NCBI RefSeq assembly: GCF_035978755.1
Contig: NZ_CP108414.1
Coordinates: forward strand, 3,286,001 to 3,350,000
Origin: Streptomyces sp. NBC_01298
GTDB lineage: Bacteria > Actinomycetota > Actinomycetes > Streptomycetales > Streptomycetaceae
Direction: 5' to 3'
Length of the DNA stretch: 64,000 nucleotides
The position numbers were made by a program, and so were the translations under genes. The first letter of the stretch is position 1, and each line of letters starts with the position of its first letter. Shown in pieces: positions 34,467 to 43,613 of this stretch. The notes under the pieces were generated by a model. The model did not search any database. It was not told where the DNA came from and saw only the letters and a list, made by a program, of their open reading frames with translations.

Positions 34467-34794
34467 CTTCATCCCGCCCGGCGCCGCCGTCCCAGCGCGC
34501 CCGCCGCATGTCGAGCCGCGGTTCGCCGTCGCCGGTGAGCCGCAGCGGGGTGGCCTCGGCCCGGTAGTTCTCCAGCGCCCTGCGCTCGCTGCCGGGCAGC
34601 GGACGGCCGTCCGCCCGCACCACGCGCCACCAGGGCACCGCTCCCCCGTACAACGCCATGACGCGGCCCACTTGGCGCGGTCCGCCCTCGCCGAGCCACT
34701 CCGCGATGTCGCCGTAGGTCATCACCCGGCCGGGCGGAATCCGCTCGGCCGCCTCCAGCACCCGCTCCGCGTACGCCGGCAGCTCTTCGCTCAT
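34456..34794 (-). CDS. Alkyltransferase-like protein (ATL, MGMT family)
   Basis: The 112-residue protein is the DNA-binding domain of O6-alkylguanine transferases, with IPPGRVMTYGDIAEWLG and the helix GGPRQVGRVMAL. The reactive PCHRV is replaced by PWWRV, so no alkyl transfer is possible. ATL proteins flip out O6-alkylguanine and pass it to nucleotide excision repair. Here the second position is also Trp instead of the usual His. The ATG at 34794 gives MSEELPAYAE. An ATG three codons earlier is an alternative. Its place beside adnAB fits a repair cluster. Confidence 0.88.
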   Translation of the reverse strand: MSEELPAYAERVLEAAERIPPGRVMTYGDIAEWLGEGGPRQVGRVMALYGGAVPWWRVVRADGRPLPGSERRALENYRAEATPLRLTGDGEPRLDMRRARWDGGAGRDEGHM

Positions 34795-34972
34795 TCGGCC
34801 CATGGTGCCGCACCGGAGCGACGAGGGAGCGGCAAGCGCGTGGAAGCCCGGGTTCCGGACCGGCTCGCACCCTGCTGCCCCCCACGGCCGTCGGTCCGTG
34901 CCACCATCTTCCGGGCGGTGACGCGTGATACGTGATCAAGAAGAGACGGAAGTGACGGGAAGGGAGCAGGGT

Positions 34973-37873
34973 GTGAGTCCTCCGGACGGCGCGGCGACGG
35001 ACGACGGCGCGCGCCCAGACGAAGGCCCGACACCGGGTCGCGAGGACACGCACGCGGACGCGGACGCGGACTTGCTCGCGGACCCGCACGCGGGCTTGCA
35101 CGCGGACCCGCACGCGGGCTTGCACGCGGACCCGCACGCGGACCTGCCGCCGGCTCCGCCCCCGCTTCGGAAGCCGACCCCGGAGGCCCCGGCCCCGGAG
35201 GCCCCGACCCCAGAGGCCCCAACCTCCCACGACATCGAGACCCCGCACGGCCACACCCCCACGGCCGCCGACCAGGTCGAGGTCGACGAGCCGCTGCTCG
35301 CCGCCCGCGTGCACCGCCCCTCGGACCTGGTCCGCCTCCTCGTCGGGGTCCTCGGCATCGCCGTCGTCCTCGCCATCGCCGCCTTCGCCCACGGCACCAC
35401 CGCGGGTCTGGAAGCCGACATCAGCAACGGCACCGGGCAGGCGCCCGACCTACTGATCAAGGTCGCCGGGCTGGTGTCGAGCATCGCCGTGCTCCTCGTC
35501 CCCGTGGCCTTCGCCATCGAGCGGCTGATCAAACGCGACGGACTGCGCATCGCCGACGGCGTGCTCGCCGCCGTCCTCGCGCACGGCGTGACCCTCGCCA
35601 CCGACCTGTGGGTCTCCCAGGGCGCCCCCGAGACCATCCAGGAAGCCCTGACCCGTCCCACCGGGGCCGGCGGGGCCCTCACCGATCCGGTGCACGGCTA
35701 CCTCGCGCCCGTGATCGCGTACATGACCGCCGTCGGGATGACCCGGCGCCCGCGCTGGCGCGTCGCGCTGTGGGTGGTCCTGCTGCTGGACGCCTTCGCG
35801 ATGCTGGTCGGCGGCTACACCACGCCCTTCTCGATCATCCTGACCGTGCTGATCGGCTGGAGCGTCGCGTACGGAACCCTGTACGCGGTCGGCTCGCCGA
35901 ACGTCCGCCCCACCGGGCAGAACCTCCTCGCCGGCCTGCGCCGGGTCGGCTTCCAGCCGGTCAGCGCGATGCGCGCCGAGTCCCCGGAGGGCGGCGACAG
36001 CACCGAGGTCAGCGACCGCGGGCGGCGTTACCACGTCACCCTGGAGGACGGTCCGCCGCTCGACGTCACCGTCGTGGACCGGGAGCAGCAGGCCCAGGGC
36101 TTCTACTACCGGGTCTGGCGCCGCCTCACGCTGCGCGGGATCACCACCCGGCGCAGTCTGCAGTCCCTGCGCCAGGCGCTGGAGCAGGAGGCGCTGCTCG
36201 CCTACGCGGCCATCGCCGCCGGAGCCAACGCGCCCAAGCTCATCGCCACCTCCGAGCTGGGTCCGGACGCCGTGATGCTCGTCTACGAGCACCTGGGCGG
36301 CCGGAGCCTGGACTCGCTGGCCGACGAGGAGATCACCGACGAGCTGAGCCGCAACGCCTGGCAGCAGGTACGGGCCCTGCAGTCCCGGCGGATCGCACAC
36401 CGGCGGCTGACCGGGGACGCCCTCGTGGTGGATCGTTCCGGCAGCGGCGCGGCCGGTGAACCCGCCGCGGACACCATCACCCTGACCGACCTGCGCGGCG
36501 GCGAGATCGCGGCCGGCGACCTCGTGCTGCGCATGGACATCGCGCAGCTGCTCACCACCCTCGGCCTGCGGGTCGGCGCCGAGCGCTCGGTCGCCTCGGC
36601 GGTCTCGGTGCTCGGCCCGGACGCGGTGGCGGACTGCCTGCCGCTGCTCCAGCCGATCGCGCTGAGCCGCTCCACGCGGGCGACGCTGCGCAGGCTGGCG
36701 CGGGAGCGGGCGGACCGGGAGCGGGAAGCCGTACTGGAGTCCTCGCGGGCGGCGAAGGCGGCGCGCGGGGCGGACTCCGACTCGGCCTCGGCGCGCTCCG
36801 CCGTCGACAAGGTCGAGAAGAAGGCCGAGAAGAAGGCTCTGGACGACGCGCTCGACGGGGCCCGCGAGGAGGATCTGCTGAGCCAGATCCGCCAGCAGGT
36901 GCTGCTGATCCGCCCGCAGGCGCCGGTGGAACCGGCCCGGCTGGAGCGGATCCGGCCGCGCACCCTGGTGTCGTTCATCGCGGGAGCCTTCGGCGCGTAC
37001 TTCCTGGTCACCCAGATCGCGCACGTGGACTTCGCCACCACCATCGGCGACGCGCAGTGGGGCTGGGTCGGGGTGGCGCTCGCCTTCTCGGCGCTCACCT
37101 ACTTCGCGGCGGCGATGAGCCTGCTGGGCTTCGTACCCGAGCGGGTGCCGTTCCTGCGGACCGTACTGGCCCAGGTCGCCGGATCCTTCGTGAAGCTGGT
37201 GGCGCCGGCCGCGGTCGGCGGTGTCGCGCTGAACACCCGCTTCCTCCAAAGGGCGGGCATCCGGCCCGGACTCGCGGTGGCCAGCGTGGGCGCCTCGCAG
37301 CTCTTCGGACTGGCGAGCCACATCCTGCTGCTGCTGTCCTTCGGCTACCTGACGGGGACCGAGAAGACCCCCGAGATGACTCCGTCGAGGACGGTGATCG
37401 CCGGTCTGCTGACGGTGGCCGTGCTGGTGCTGGTGGTCACGGCCGTGCCCTTCCTCCGGAAGTTCGTGGCGACCCGGGTACGGGCCCTGTTCGCCGGCGT
37501 CGTACCGCGCATGCTGGACGTGCTCCAGCGCCCGCAGAAGCTGCTGACCGGCATCGGCGGGATGCTGCTGCTGACGGGCTGCTTCGTGATGTGCCTGGAC
37601 GCCTCGATCCGCGCCTTCGGGGGCGGCGAGGACATCAGCTACGCGAGCATCGCGGTGGTCTTCCTCGCCGGCAATGCCCTGGGTTCGGCCGCTCCGACGC
37701 CGGGCGGCATCGGAGCGGTGGAGGGCGCGCTGACCCTGGGTCTGGTGGCGGCGGGGCTGGACGGCCAGGTGGCGTTCTCGGCGGTGCTGCTGTTCCGCGT
37801 GGTGACGTTCTGGCTGCCGGTGCTGCCGGGATGGATCTCCTTCAACTTCCTGACGCGCAAGGAAGCGATCTGA
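34973..37873 (+). CDS. Large membrane protein: kinase-like domain fused to flippase-like (LPG synthase TM) domain
   Basis: The protein is 966 residues from the GTG at 34973, with GGGAG about ten bases upstream. Residues 1-95 are disordered, with 24 bp DNA repeats encoding DPHAGLHA. Then come about six transmembrane helices (115-310), a soluble kinase-like region (about 330-580) and a C-terminal flippase-like/LPG-synthase transmembrane domain of 7-8 helices (from about 660, with TPGGIGAVEGALTLGLVA). The kinase-like part has YEHLGG (hinge), HRRLTGDALVVD (catalytic loop without the HRD Asp) and LTDLRGG for DFG, so it is probably a pseudokinase or lipid-kinase-like ATPase. It may move or modify an envelope lipid. 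Substrate unknown. Confidence 0.8.
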   Translation: MSPPDGAATDDGARPDEGPTPGREDTHADADADLLADPHAGLHADPHAGLHADPHADLPPAPPPLRKPTPEAPAPEAPTPEAPTSHDIETPHGHTPTAADQVEVDEPLLAARVHRPSDLVRLLVGVLGIAVVLAIAAFAHGTTAGLEADISNGTGQAPDLLIKVAGLVSSIAVLLVPVAFAIERLIKRDGLRIADGVLAAVLAHGVTLATDLWVSQGAPETIQEALTRPTGAGGALTDPVHGYLAPVIAYMTAVGMTRRPRWRVALWVVLLLDAFAMLVGGYTTPFSIILTVLIGWSVAYGTLYAVGSPNVRPTGQNLLAGLRRVGFQPVSAMRAESPEGGDSTEVSDRGRRYHVTLEDGPPLDVTVVDREQQAQGFYYRVWRRLTLRGITTRRSLQSLRQALEQEALLAYAAIAAGANAPKLIATSELGPDAVMLVYEHLGGRSLDSLADEEITDELSRNAWQQVRALQSRRIAHRRLTGDALVVDRSGSGAAGEPAADTITLTDLRGGEIAAGDLVLRMDIAQLLTTLGLRVGAERSVASAVSVLGPDAVADCLPLLQPIALSRSTRATLRRLARERADREREAVLESSRAAKAARGADSDSASARSAVDKVEKKAEKKALDDALDGAREEDLLSQIRQQVLLIRPQAPVEPARLERIRPRTLVSFIAGAFGAYFLVTQIAHVDFATTIGDAQWGWVGVALAFSALTYFAAAMSLLGFVPERVPFLRTVLAQVAGSFVKLVAPAAVGGVALNTRFLQRAGIRPGLAVASVGASQLFGLASHILLLLSFGYLTGTEKTPEMTPSRTVIAGLLTVAVLVLVVTAVPFLRKFVATRVRALFAGVVPRMLDVLQRPQKLLTGIGGMLLLTGCFVMCLDASIRAFGGGEDISYASIAVVFLAGNALGSAAPTPGGIGAVEGALTLGLVAAGLDGQVAFSAVLLFRVVTFWLPVLPGWISFNFLTRKEAI
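35078..35148. repeat. 24 bp in-frame tandem repeat
   Basis: Two complete copies (35078-35101, 35102-35125) and a partial third encode DPHAGLHA in the disordered N-terminus of the membrane protein. Confidence 0.85.
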
Positions 37874-37949
37874 ACCCCCTGGCGATCTGAGCCCCTTGGC
37901 GATCCACATCCCCTGGAGCCCTGTCGGAGGCCCGGCCTAGGCTGGCCGG

Positions 37950-38831
37950 ATGAACGACATACGGATCGTGACTGACCGGGCCGAGTGGCGGGACGGCTTC
38001 GAGGAGCGGGTGCTCGCCGGGTACCGGGCCGCGGGGTGCTCGGAGCCCCTCGCGCGGGCCCTGCTGGAGCGGGCGCTGAAGGGCGTCGACGGCTGGACGG
38101 TGGCCACGGACGGCGCCGGATGGATCGCGGTCGGGGTGTCGGAGGACAACGGGGCCGCCGTGGGCCGGATCCACGACCTGACGGCGGGGCCGGGGCCGGC
38201 CGCGGCGGCGGCCCGGGAGTGGGCCGAGCGCTGGTGCGCCGAGCGGGGCGCCGGCCGGGTGGAGGTCCGCCTCACGGGCGCCGCCGACGACGCGCACGCG
38301 GTCTTCGCCGACTACCCCGTACGGGGCCAGAACCGGATGCGCGCCGCCGCCGAGCGGCCGGAGCTGCCGCCGGGCCTCGGCGTCCGCCCGCTCACCGAGG
38401 AGGAGTACCCCGGCTGGTACGCGGGCGAGGAGGCCGCGTACGTCGCGGACATCGTCCGGGCCGGAGCCCTGACCCCGGAGCAGGCCAAGACCAAGTCCGA
38501 CGAGGACTTCGCCCGCCACCTCCCCCAGGGCTACCGCACCCCCGGGCACGCCTTCTACGCGATGGAGGCAGACGGGCAGGTGATCGGCACGGGCTGGGTG
38601 AACCACGGCTTCCTGCCGGGCGTCACCTTCGGCTTCTCGCTGGAGGTGTACGAGGAGCACCGCGGCAAGGGCTACGGCCGGGCCGCGATGGCCGTCGGCG
38701 AGTGGGCGGCCCGGCAGGGCGGCGACGAGGCCATGATGTTCAACGTCTTCGGCGGCAACGAGGTGGCCATGAGCCTGTACGAAGCCACCGGCTTCACCGT
38801 CCTGGACGAATTCCGCTCACTGCCCCTCTGA
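37950..38831 (+). CDS. GNAT family N-acetyltransferase
   Basis: The 293-residue protein has a typical acetyl-CoA loop, YEEHRGKGYGRAAM (about 235-248), and the C-terminal MSLYEATGF segment of GNAT enzymes. The N-terminal half resembles a second, degenerate GNAT fold (VAVG, GRIHDL). The substrate cannot be predicted. No ribosome site precedes the ATG. TAGGCT lies six bases upstream, which suggests a leaderless transcript. It lies between the flippase-like gene and the nar block. Confidence 0.85.
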   Translation: MNDIRIVTDRAEWRDGFEERVLAGYRAAGCSEPLARALLERALKGVDGWTVATDGAGWIAVGVSEDNGAAVGRIHDLTAGPGPAAAAAREWAERWCAERGAGRVEVRLTGAADDAHAVFADYPVRGQNRMRAAAERPELPPGLGVRPLTEEEYPGWYAGEEAAYVADIVRAGALTPEQAKTKSDEDFARHLPQGYRTPGHAFYAMEADGQVIGTGWVNHGFLPGVTFGFSLEVYEEHRGKGYGRAAMAVGEWAARQGGDEAMMFNVFGGNEVAMSLYEATGFTVLDEFRSLPL

Positions 38832-38881
38832 CCCGCTCCCCTCTGACCCCGTCTCCTCTCTGAAGGGCGGTCCGCGGTCCC

Positions 38882-39622
38882 TCAGAACACCAGCAGCAGC
38901 GAAGCCAGCAGCGCCGCCGAGCCGGCGATCTCGACCGCGCCGACCGCCGCCACCTTGAGGCCGCGTCCCGGGAGGACGATCGCCCGGGTCAGGTAGGCCG
39001 CGAAGGGGAGGGCCAGCCATGGGGAGAGGCAGGCCGCCAGGAGGGTGGCCGCCGCGTGGTAGGTCACCGAACCTCGGTAGTACGTACGGGAGTTCCGCTC
39101 CCTGATCATGGTCTTCACGTACGGGACCGTGCCCGCGAAGTACAGCAGGCAGGCGGCGGCCGGTGCCCAGGGGAGACCGCCGCCGCCCAGCCGCGCCGCC
39201 ACCAGGAGCATCCCGCACGCCGGGACCACCGCGACCAGTCCGTTGGCCAGGGCCCGCTCGCGGTTGTTCCGCGCGAACCAGGAGTTCACCACCACGAAGG
39301 GCGCCGCCGCGGCGCCCGCGAGCAGCAGCCAGGGGTGGAGCGCCGCGAGCGGGATCCCCGCGAGGGCCGTCGCCGCGCCGAGGACGAGCGCCGGGCGGAC
39401 GCGGCGCCGGGCCACGGCCGGGCGGCGGGCGGCGACCCGGCGCAGGCGCAGCCACTGCTGGGCGTGGAAGACGGCGGCGTAGCCGAGGAGCCAGGCCGCG
39501 AGGAGCAGGGCGTGCTGCCGGCAGGGCCGGGGCGCCAGGAACGTACCCGCGAGGAAGGGCACCGTGAGCATCGCCCACGCCCCGTGCTGGTCCGGGATCC
39601 AGGAGGCCTTCTTCGGCGGCAC
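38882..39622 (-). CDS. YwiC-like membrane protein
   Basis: The 246-residue protein has about seven hydrophobic helices and the family start WIPDQHGAWAMLTVPFLAG, plus FVVVNSWFARNNRERAL and GTVPYVKTMIRERNS. B. subtilis ywiC lies in the nar-fnr region and this family often travels with nitrate reductase genes, as here. The GTG at 39622 is chosen because AAGGAAGG sits upstream and the family similarity begins there. A GTG 30 codons earlier is the alternative. It diverges from narG. Function is unknown, possibly in anaerobic nitrate metabolism or its membrane assembly. Confidence 0.82.
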   Translation of the reverse strand: MPPKKASWIPDQHGAWAMLTVPFLAGTFLAPRPCRQHALLLAAWLLGYAAVFHAQQWLRLRRVAARRPAVARRRVRPALVLGAATALAGIPLAALHPWLLLAGAAAAPFVVVNSWFARNNRERALANGLVAVVPACGMLLVAARLGGGGLPWAPAAACLLYFAGTVPYVKTMIRERNSRTYYRGSVTYHAAATLLAACLSPWLALPFAAYLTRAIVLPGRGLKVAAVGAVEIAGSAALLASLLLVF

Positions 39623-39856
39623 GCTCCCCAGCCTTCCTTTCGGTAATTGGTATGCGAGCTCGTAATTTTCCGGCCGCGCAAAGGAGTTGGACCTTTCCAG
39701 CGTGGCATCCACTCGACCTGTGAAAGACCGGAATTAGGTCACGCCCGTACGGGACCTTTGTCATCGGATTCGCCTCCGCGCCGGGCGTAGCGTCGTGTCT
39801 GGGTCCTCTTGTCCGGGCCCGCGCACCGCCTTTTATTTCCGGCCTGGAGGGTCGCC
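39623..39856. promoter_or_regulatory. Divergent ywiC-like/narG control region
   Basis: The 234 bases separate the two genes. A perfect palindrome CCCGTACGGG lies at 39744-39753, about 100 bases before narG. It could be an operator, but no FNR-like or well-spaced sigma-70 promoter is seen. A TTGTCA and a TAGCGT are 24 bp apart, too far for one promoter. Confidence 0.35.
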
Positions 39857-42800
39857 TTGAACGAGCGCCACGAACGCGATGGACGCGACCGGCACCAGGA
39901 CGCCGCCGAATCGCTGATCAAGGCGGGCAGCTTCTTCAGGACTGCGGAGGTCTCGGACGACCTGCGGACCGTGCACCACACCGGCGGCCGCGCCGCGGAG
40001 GCCTTCTACCGCGACCGGTGGAGCCACGACAAGGTCGTGTACTCCACCCACGGCGTGAACTGCACCGGCTCCTGCCGGTGGAAGGTCTACGTCAAGGACG
40101 GGATCATCACCTGGGAGACCCAGTCCACCGACTACCCCTCCGTGGGTCCCGACAGCCCCGAGTACGAGCCCCGCGGCTGCCCGCGCGGCGCCTCGTTCTC
40201 CTGGTACTCCTACTCCCCCACCCGGGTGCGCTACCCGTACGTGCGCGGCGCCCTGCTGGAGATGTACCGCGAGGCCAAGGCGCGCCTCGGCGACCCGGTC
40301 GAGGCCTGGGCCGACGTCCAGTCCGACCCGGTTCGCCGGCGTACGTACCAGCAGGCGCGCGGCAAGGGCGGGCTGGTGCGGGCGACGTGGGAGGAGGCGA
40401 CGGAGATCGTCGCCGCCGCGCACGTGCACACCATCAAGGAGCACGGCCCGGACCGGGTCGCCGGTTTCTCGCCGATCCCGGCGATGTCGATGGCCTCGCA
40501 CGCGGCCGGTGCCCGTTTCCACTCGCTCATCGGCGCGCCGATGCTGTCCTTCTACGACTGGTACGCCGATCTCCCGGTCGCCTCCCCGCAGGTGTTCGGG
40601 GACCAGACGGACGTCCCGGAGTCGGGTGACTGGTGGGACGCCGCGTACCTGATGATGTGGGGCTCGAACGTCCCCGTCACGCGCACCCCGGACGCCCACT
40701 GGATGGCCGAGGCCCGCTATCGCGGCCAGAAGGTCGTCACCGTTTCCCCGGACTACGCGGACAACACCAAATTCGCCGACGAATGGATGCACCCGCACCC
40801 CGGTACGGACGGTGCGCTGGCCCTCGCGATGGGCCACGTCATCCTCAAGGAATTCTTCGTCGACAAGCAGACCCCCTTCTTCACGGATTACGTCCGCCAG
40901 TACACGGACCTGCCCTTCCTGGTTTCCCTCACCGAGACCGAACAGGGGTTGGTTCCGGGGAAGTTCGTCACCGCCGCCGATCTCGGCCGGACGGATCTCC
41001 CGGACGCGGGCGAGAACGCCCAGTGGAAGACCGTCCTGATCGACGACACGACCGGCGAGGTCGTCGTCCCGAACGGCACCCTCGGTCACCGCTGGGGCAA
41101 GAACGAGAAGCCCGAGTGGAACCTCGAACTCGGCGACACCGTCCCGCGCCTGACCCTCCACGGCACCGCCGACGAGAACGTGGAGATCGTCCTCCCCCGC
41201 TTCGAGGACGACGAGCAGGGCGTGGACCAGGACGGCAAGCCGCGCGGCACGATCCGCCGCGGCGTGCCCGTGCGGCGGCTCGGCGGCAAGCTCGTCACCA
41301 CCGTCTTCGACCTGATGCTCGCCCAGTACGGGGTCGGCCGCGAGGGCCTGCCCGGCGTGTGGCCCACCGGCTACGAGGACGCGAGCGCCCCGGGCACCCC
41401 CGGCTGGCAGGAGTCGCTGACCTCGGTCCCGGCGGCCCAGGCGGCGCGCGTGGCGCGGGAGTTCGCGCAGACGGCCGAGCAGTCCAAGGGCCGCTGCATG
41501 ATCCTGATGGGCGCGGGCACCAACCACTGGTTCCACTCCGAGACCATCTACCGCTCCTTCCTCGCGCTGCTCACCCTCACCGGCTGCCAGGGCCGCAACG
41601 GCGGCGGCTGGGGCCACTACGTCGGCCAGGAGAAGTGCCGCCCCGTCACGGGCTGGGCGACGCTGGCCGCCGCCTCCGACTGGTCGCGCCCGCCGCGCCA
41701 GATGATCGGCGCGGCCTGGTTCTACCTGCACACCGACCAGTGGCGCTACGACACCCTGCCGGCCGAGGCGCTGGCCTCCCCGCTGGCCAAGGGCGCCTTC
41801 GAGGGCATGACGGGCTCGGACTGCCTGGCGGCGAGCACCCGGATGGGCTGGATGCCCTCGTACCCGACCTTCGACCGCAACCCGCTGGAGCTCGGCGAGG
41901 CCGAGGACCCGGTCGCGGAGACCGTCCGGCAGCTCAAGAGCGGCGAGCTCGGCTTCGCCGGCGAGGACCCGGACGCCCCGGGCAACTGGCCGCGCGTGCT
42001 GAACGTATGGCGGGCCAACCTGCTGGGCTCCAGCTCCAAGGGCAACGAGTACTTCCTCAAGCACCTGCTGGGCACCCACTCCAACCTGCCCGAGGACGGG
42101 CCGCGCTGCACGCCGAAGGACGTGACGTACCGGGAGGAGGACGTGGAGGGCAAGCTCGACCTGCTCATGTCCATGGACTTCCGGATGACGTCCACGACGC
42201 TGCTGTCCGACGTGGTGTTCCCGGCGGCCACCTGGTACGAGAAGCACGACCTGTCCTCCACGGACATGCACCCCTTCCTGCACGCCTTCACCCCGGCCGT
42301 GGACCCGCCGTGGCAGGCGCGCTCGGACTACGACGCGTATCTGGGACTGGCCGAGCGCTTCGGCGAGCTGGCCAAGACCCACCTGGGCGTGCGCAAGGAC
42401 CTGGTCGCCACCGCCCTCCAGCACGACACCCCGGGCGGTGAGATGGCGCAGCCCGGCGGGGTCGCGCTGGACTGGTCGAAGGGCGAGTGCGAGCCCGTAC
42501 CGGGCCGGACCATGTACAACCTGGCGGTCGTGGAGCGGGACTACGGGGCGGTCGGGAGCAAGTTCGCCGCGCTCGGCCCGCTCGTCGACAAGCTGGGCGT
42601 GACCACCAAGGCGGTCACCTGCGACGTGGCCGAGGAGGTCGCCTACCTGGGCGCGAAGAACGGCACGGTCCGCGGCGGCGTCGCCGACGGCCGCCCGCGC
42701 CTGGAGACCGCGCAGCAGGCCTGCGAGGCGATCCTCTCCCTGTCCGGCACCAGCAACGGCCGCCTGGCCACGCAGGGGTTCGAGACGCTGGAGAAGAAGG

Positions 42801-43576
42801 TCGGCACCCCGATGGCGCACCTGGCCGCCGAGGCCGAGGGCAAGCGGATCACCTTCGCCGACACCCAGGCCCGCCCGGTCCCGGTGATCACCTCGCCCGA
42901 GTGGTCGGGCTCCGAGTCCGGCGGGCGCCGGTACACGGCCTTCACGATCAACACCGAGCACCTCAAGCCCTGGCACACCCTCACCGGCCGTCAGCACTTC
43001 TTCATCGACCACGACTGGCTGCACGAGGTCGGGGAGTCCCTCCCCGTCTACAAGCCGCCGCTGAACATGCACACCCTGTACGGGGAGCCCGAGCTCGGCA
43101 CGGTCGACGAGAAGGCGAAGTCGGTGGCCGTCCGGTACCTGACCCCGCACAACAAGTGGGCGATCCACAGCCAGTACCAGGACAACCTCTACATGATGAC
43201 GCTGGGCCGCGGCGGCCAGACGGTGTGGATGTCCCCGCAGGACGCCGACGCGATCGGGGTCGCGGACAACGACTGGATCGAGGCGGTCAACCGCAACGGC
43301 GTGATCACCGCCCGCGCGATCGTCTCCCACAAGATGCCGCCCGGCACGGTCTACATGAACCACGCGCAGGAGCGCACGGTCGGCGTCCCCAAGACGGAGA
43401 AGACCGGCCGCCGCGGCGGCATCCACAACTCCCTGACCCGGGTGATGCTCAAGCCCACCCACCTCATCGGCGGTTACGCCCAGCTCACCTGGGCCTTCAA
43501 CTACCTCGGCCCGACCGGCAACCAGCGCGACGAGGTGACGGTCATCCGCCGCCGCGACCAGAAGGTGGAGTTCTAA
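39857..43576 (+). CDS. narG: Respiratory nitrate reductase alpha subunit NarG
   Basis: The 1239-residue protein is full length. The FS0 cluster site is H65-xxx-C69-xxx-C73. The Mo ligand lies in YADLPVASPQ (D238), followed by MMWGSNVPVTRTPDAHW, as in E. coli NarG. It has no Tat signal, so it faces the cytoplasm with NarH on a NarI anchor. It reduces nitrate to nitrite at bis-MGD. The TTG start at 39857 has GGAGGG six bases upstream. An earlier GTG lacks a ribosome site. It is the first gene of narGHJI. Confidence 0.97.
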   Translation: MNERHERDGRDRHQDAAESLIKAGSFFRTAEVSDDLRTVHHTGGRAAEAFYRDRWSHDKVVYSTHGVNCTGSCRWKVYVKDGIITWETQSTDYPSVGPDSPEYEPRGCPRGASFSWYSYSPTRVRYPYVRGALLEMYREAKARLGDPVEAWADVQSDPVRRRTYQQARGKGGLVRATWEEATEIVAAAHVHTIKEHGPDRVAGFSPIPAMSMASHAAGARFHSLIGAPMLSFYDWYADLPVASPQVFGDQTDVPESGDWWDAAYLMMWGSNVPVTRTPDAHWMAEARYRGQKVVTVSPDYADNTKFADEWMHPHPGTDGALALAMGHVILKEFFVDKQTPFFTDYVRQYTDLPFLVSLTETEQGLVPGKFVTAADLGRTDLPDAGENAQWKTVLIDDTTGEVVVPNGTLGHRWGKNEKPEWNLELGDTVPRLTLHGTADENVEIVLPRFEDDEQGVDQDGKPRGTIRRGVPVRRLGGKLVTTVFDLMLAQYGVGREGLPGVWPTGYEDASAPGTPGWQESLTSVPAAQAARVAREFAQTAEQSKGRCMILMGAGTNHWFHSETIYRSFLALLTLTGCQGRNGGGWGHYVGQEKCRPVTGWATLAAASDWSRPPRQMIGAAWFYLHTDQWRYDTLPAEALASPLAKGAFEGMTGSDCLAASTRMGWMPSYPTFDRNPLELGEAEDPVAETVRQLKSGELGFAGEDPDAPGNWPRVLNVWRANLLGSSSKGNEYFLKHLLGTHSNLPEDGPRCTPKDVTYREEDVEGKLDLLMSMDFRMTSTTLLSDVVFPAATWYEKHDLSSTDMHPFLHAFTPAVDPPWQARSDYDAYLGLAERFGELAKTHLGVRKDLVATALQHDTPGGEMAQPGGVALDWSKGECEPVPGRTMYNLAVVERDYGAVGSKFAALGPLVDKLGVTTKAVTCDVAEEVAYLGAKNGTVRGGVADGRPRLETAQQACEAILSLSGTSNGRLATQGFETLEKKVGTPMAHLAAEAEGKRITFADTQARPVPVITSPEWSGSESGGRRYTAFTINTEHLKPWHTLTGRQHFFIDHDWLHEVGESLPVYKPPLNMHTLYGEPELGTVDEKAKSVAVRYLTPHNKWAIHSQYQDNLYMMTLGRGGQTVWMSPQDADAIGVADNDWIEAVNRNGVITARAIVSHKMPPGTVYMNHAQERTVGVPKTEKTGRRGGIHNSLTRVMLKPTHLIGGYAQLTWAFNYLGPTGNQRDEVTVIRRRDQKVEF

Positions 43577-43613
43577 GAGCATGCCCCCTCGCGAAGCGAA
43601 AATCGGACGCGTC

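Noticed and set aside
39757..39795. TTGTCA/TAGCGT as the narG promoter
   Set aside because: The 24 bp spacing is too long for a sigma-70-type promoter.
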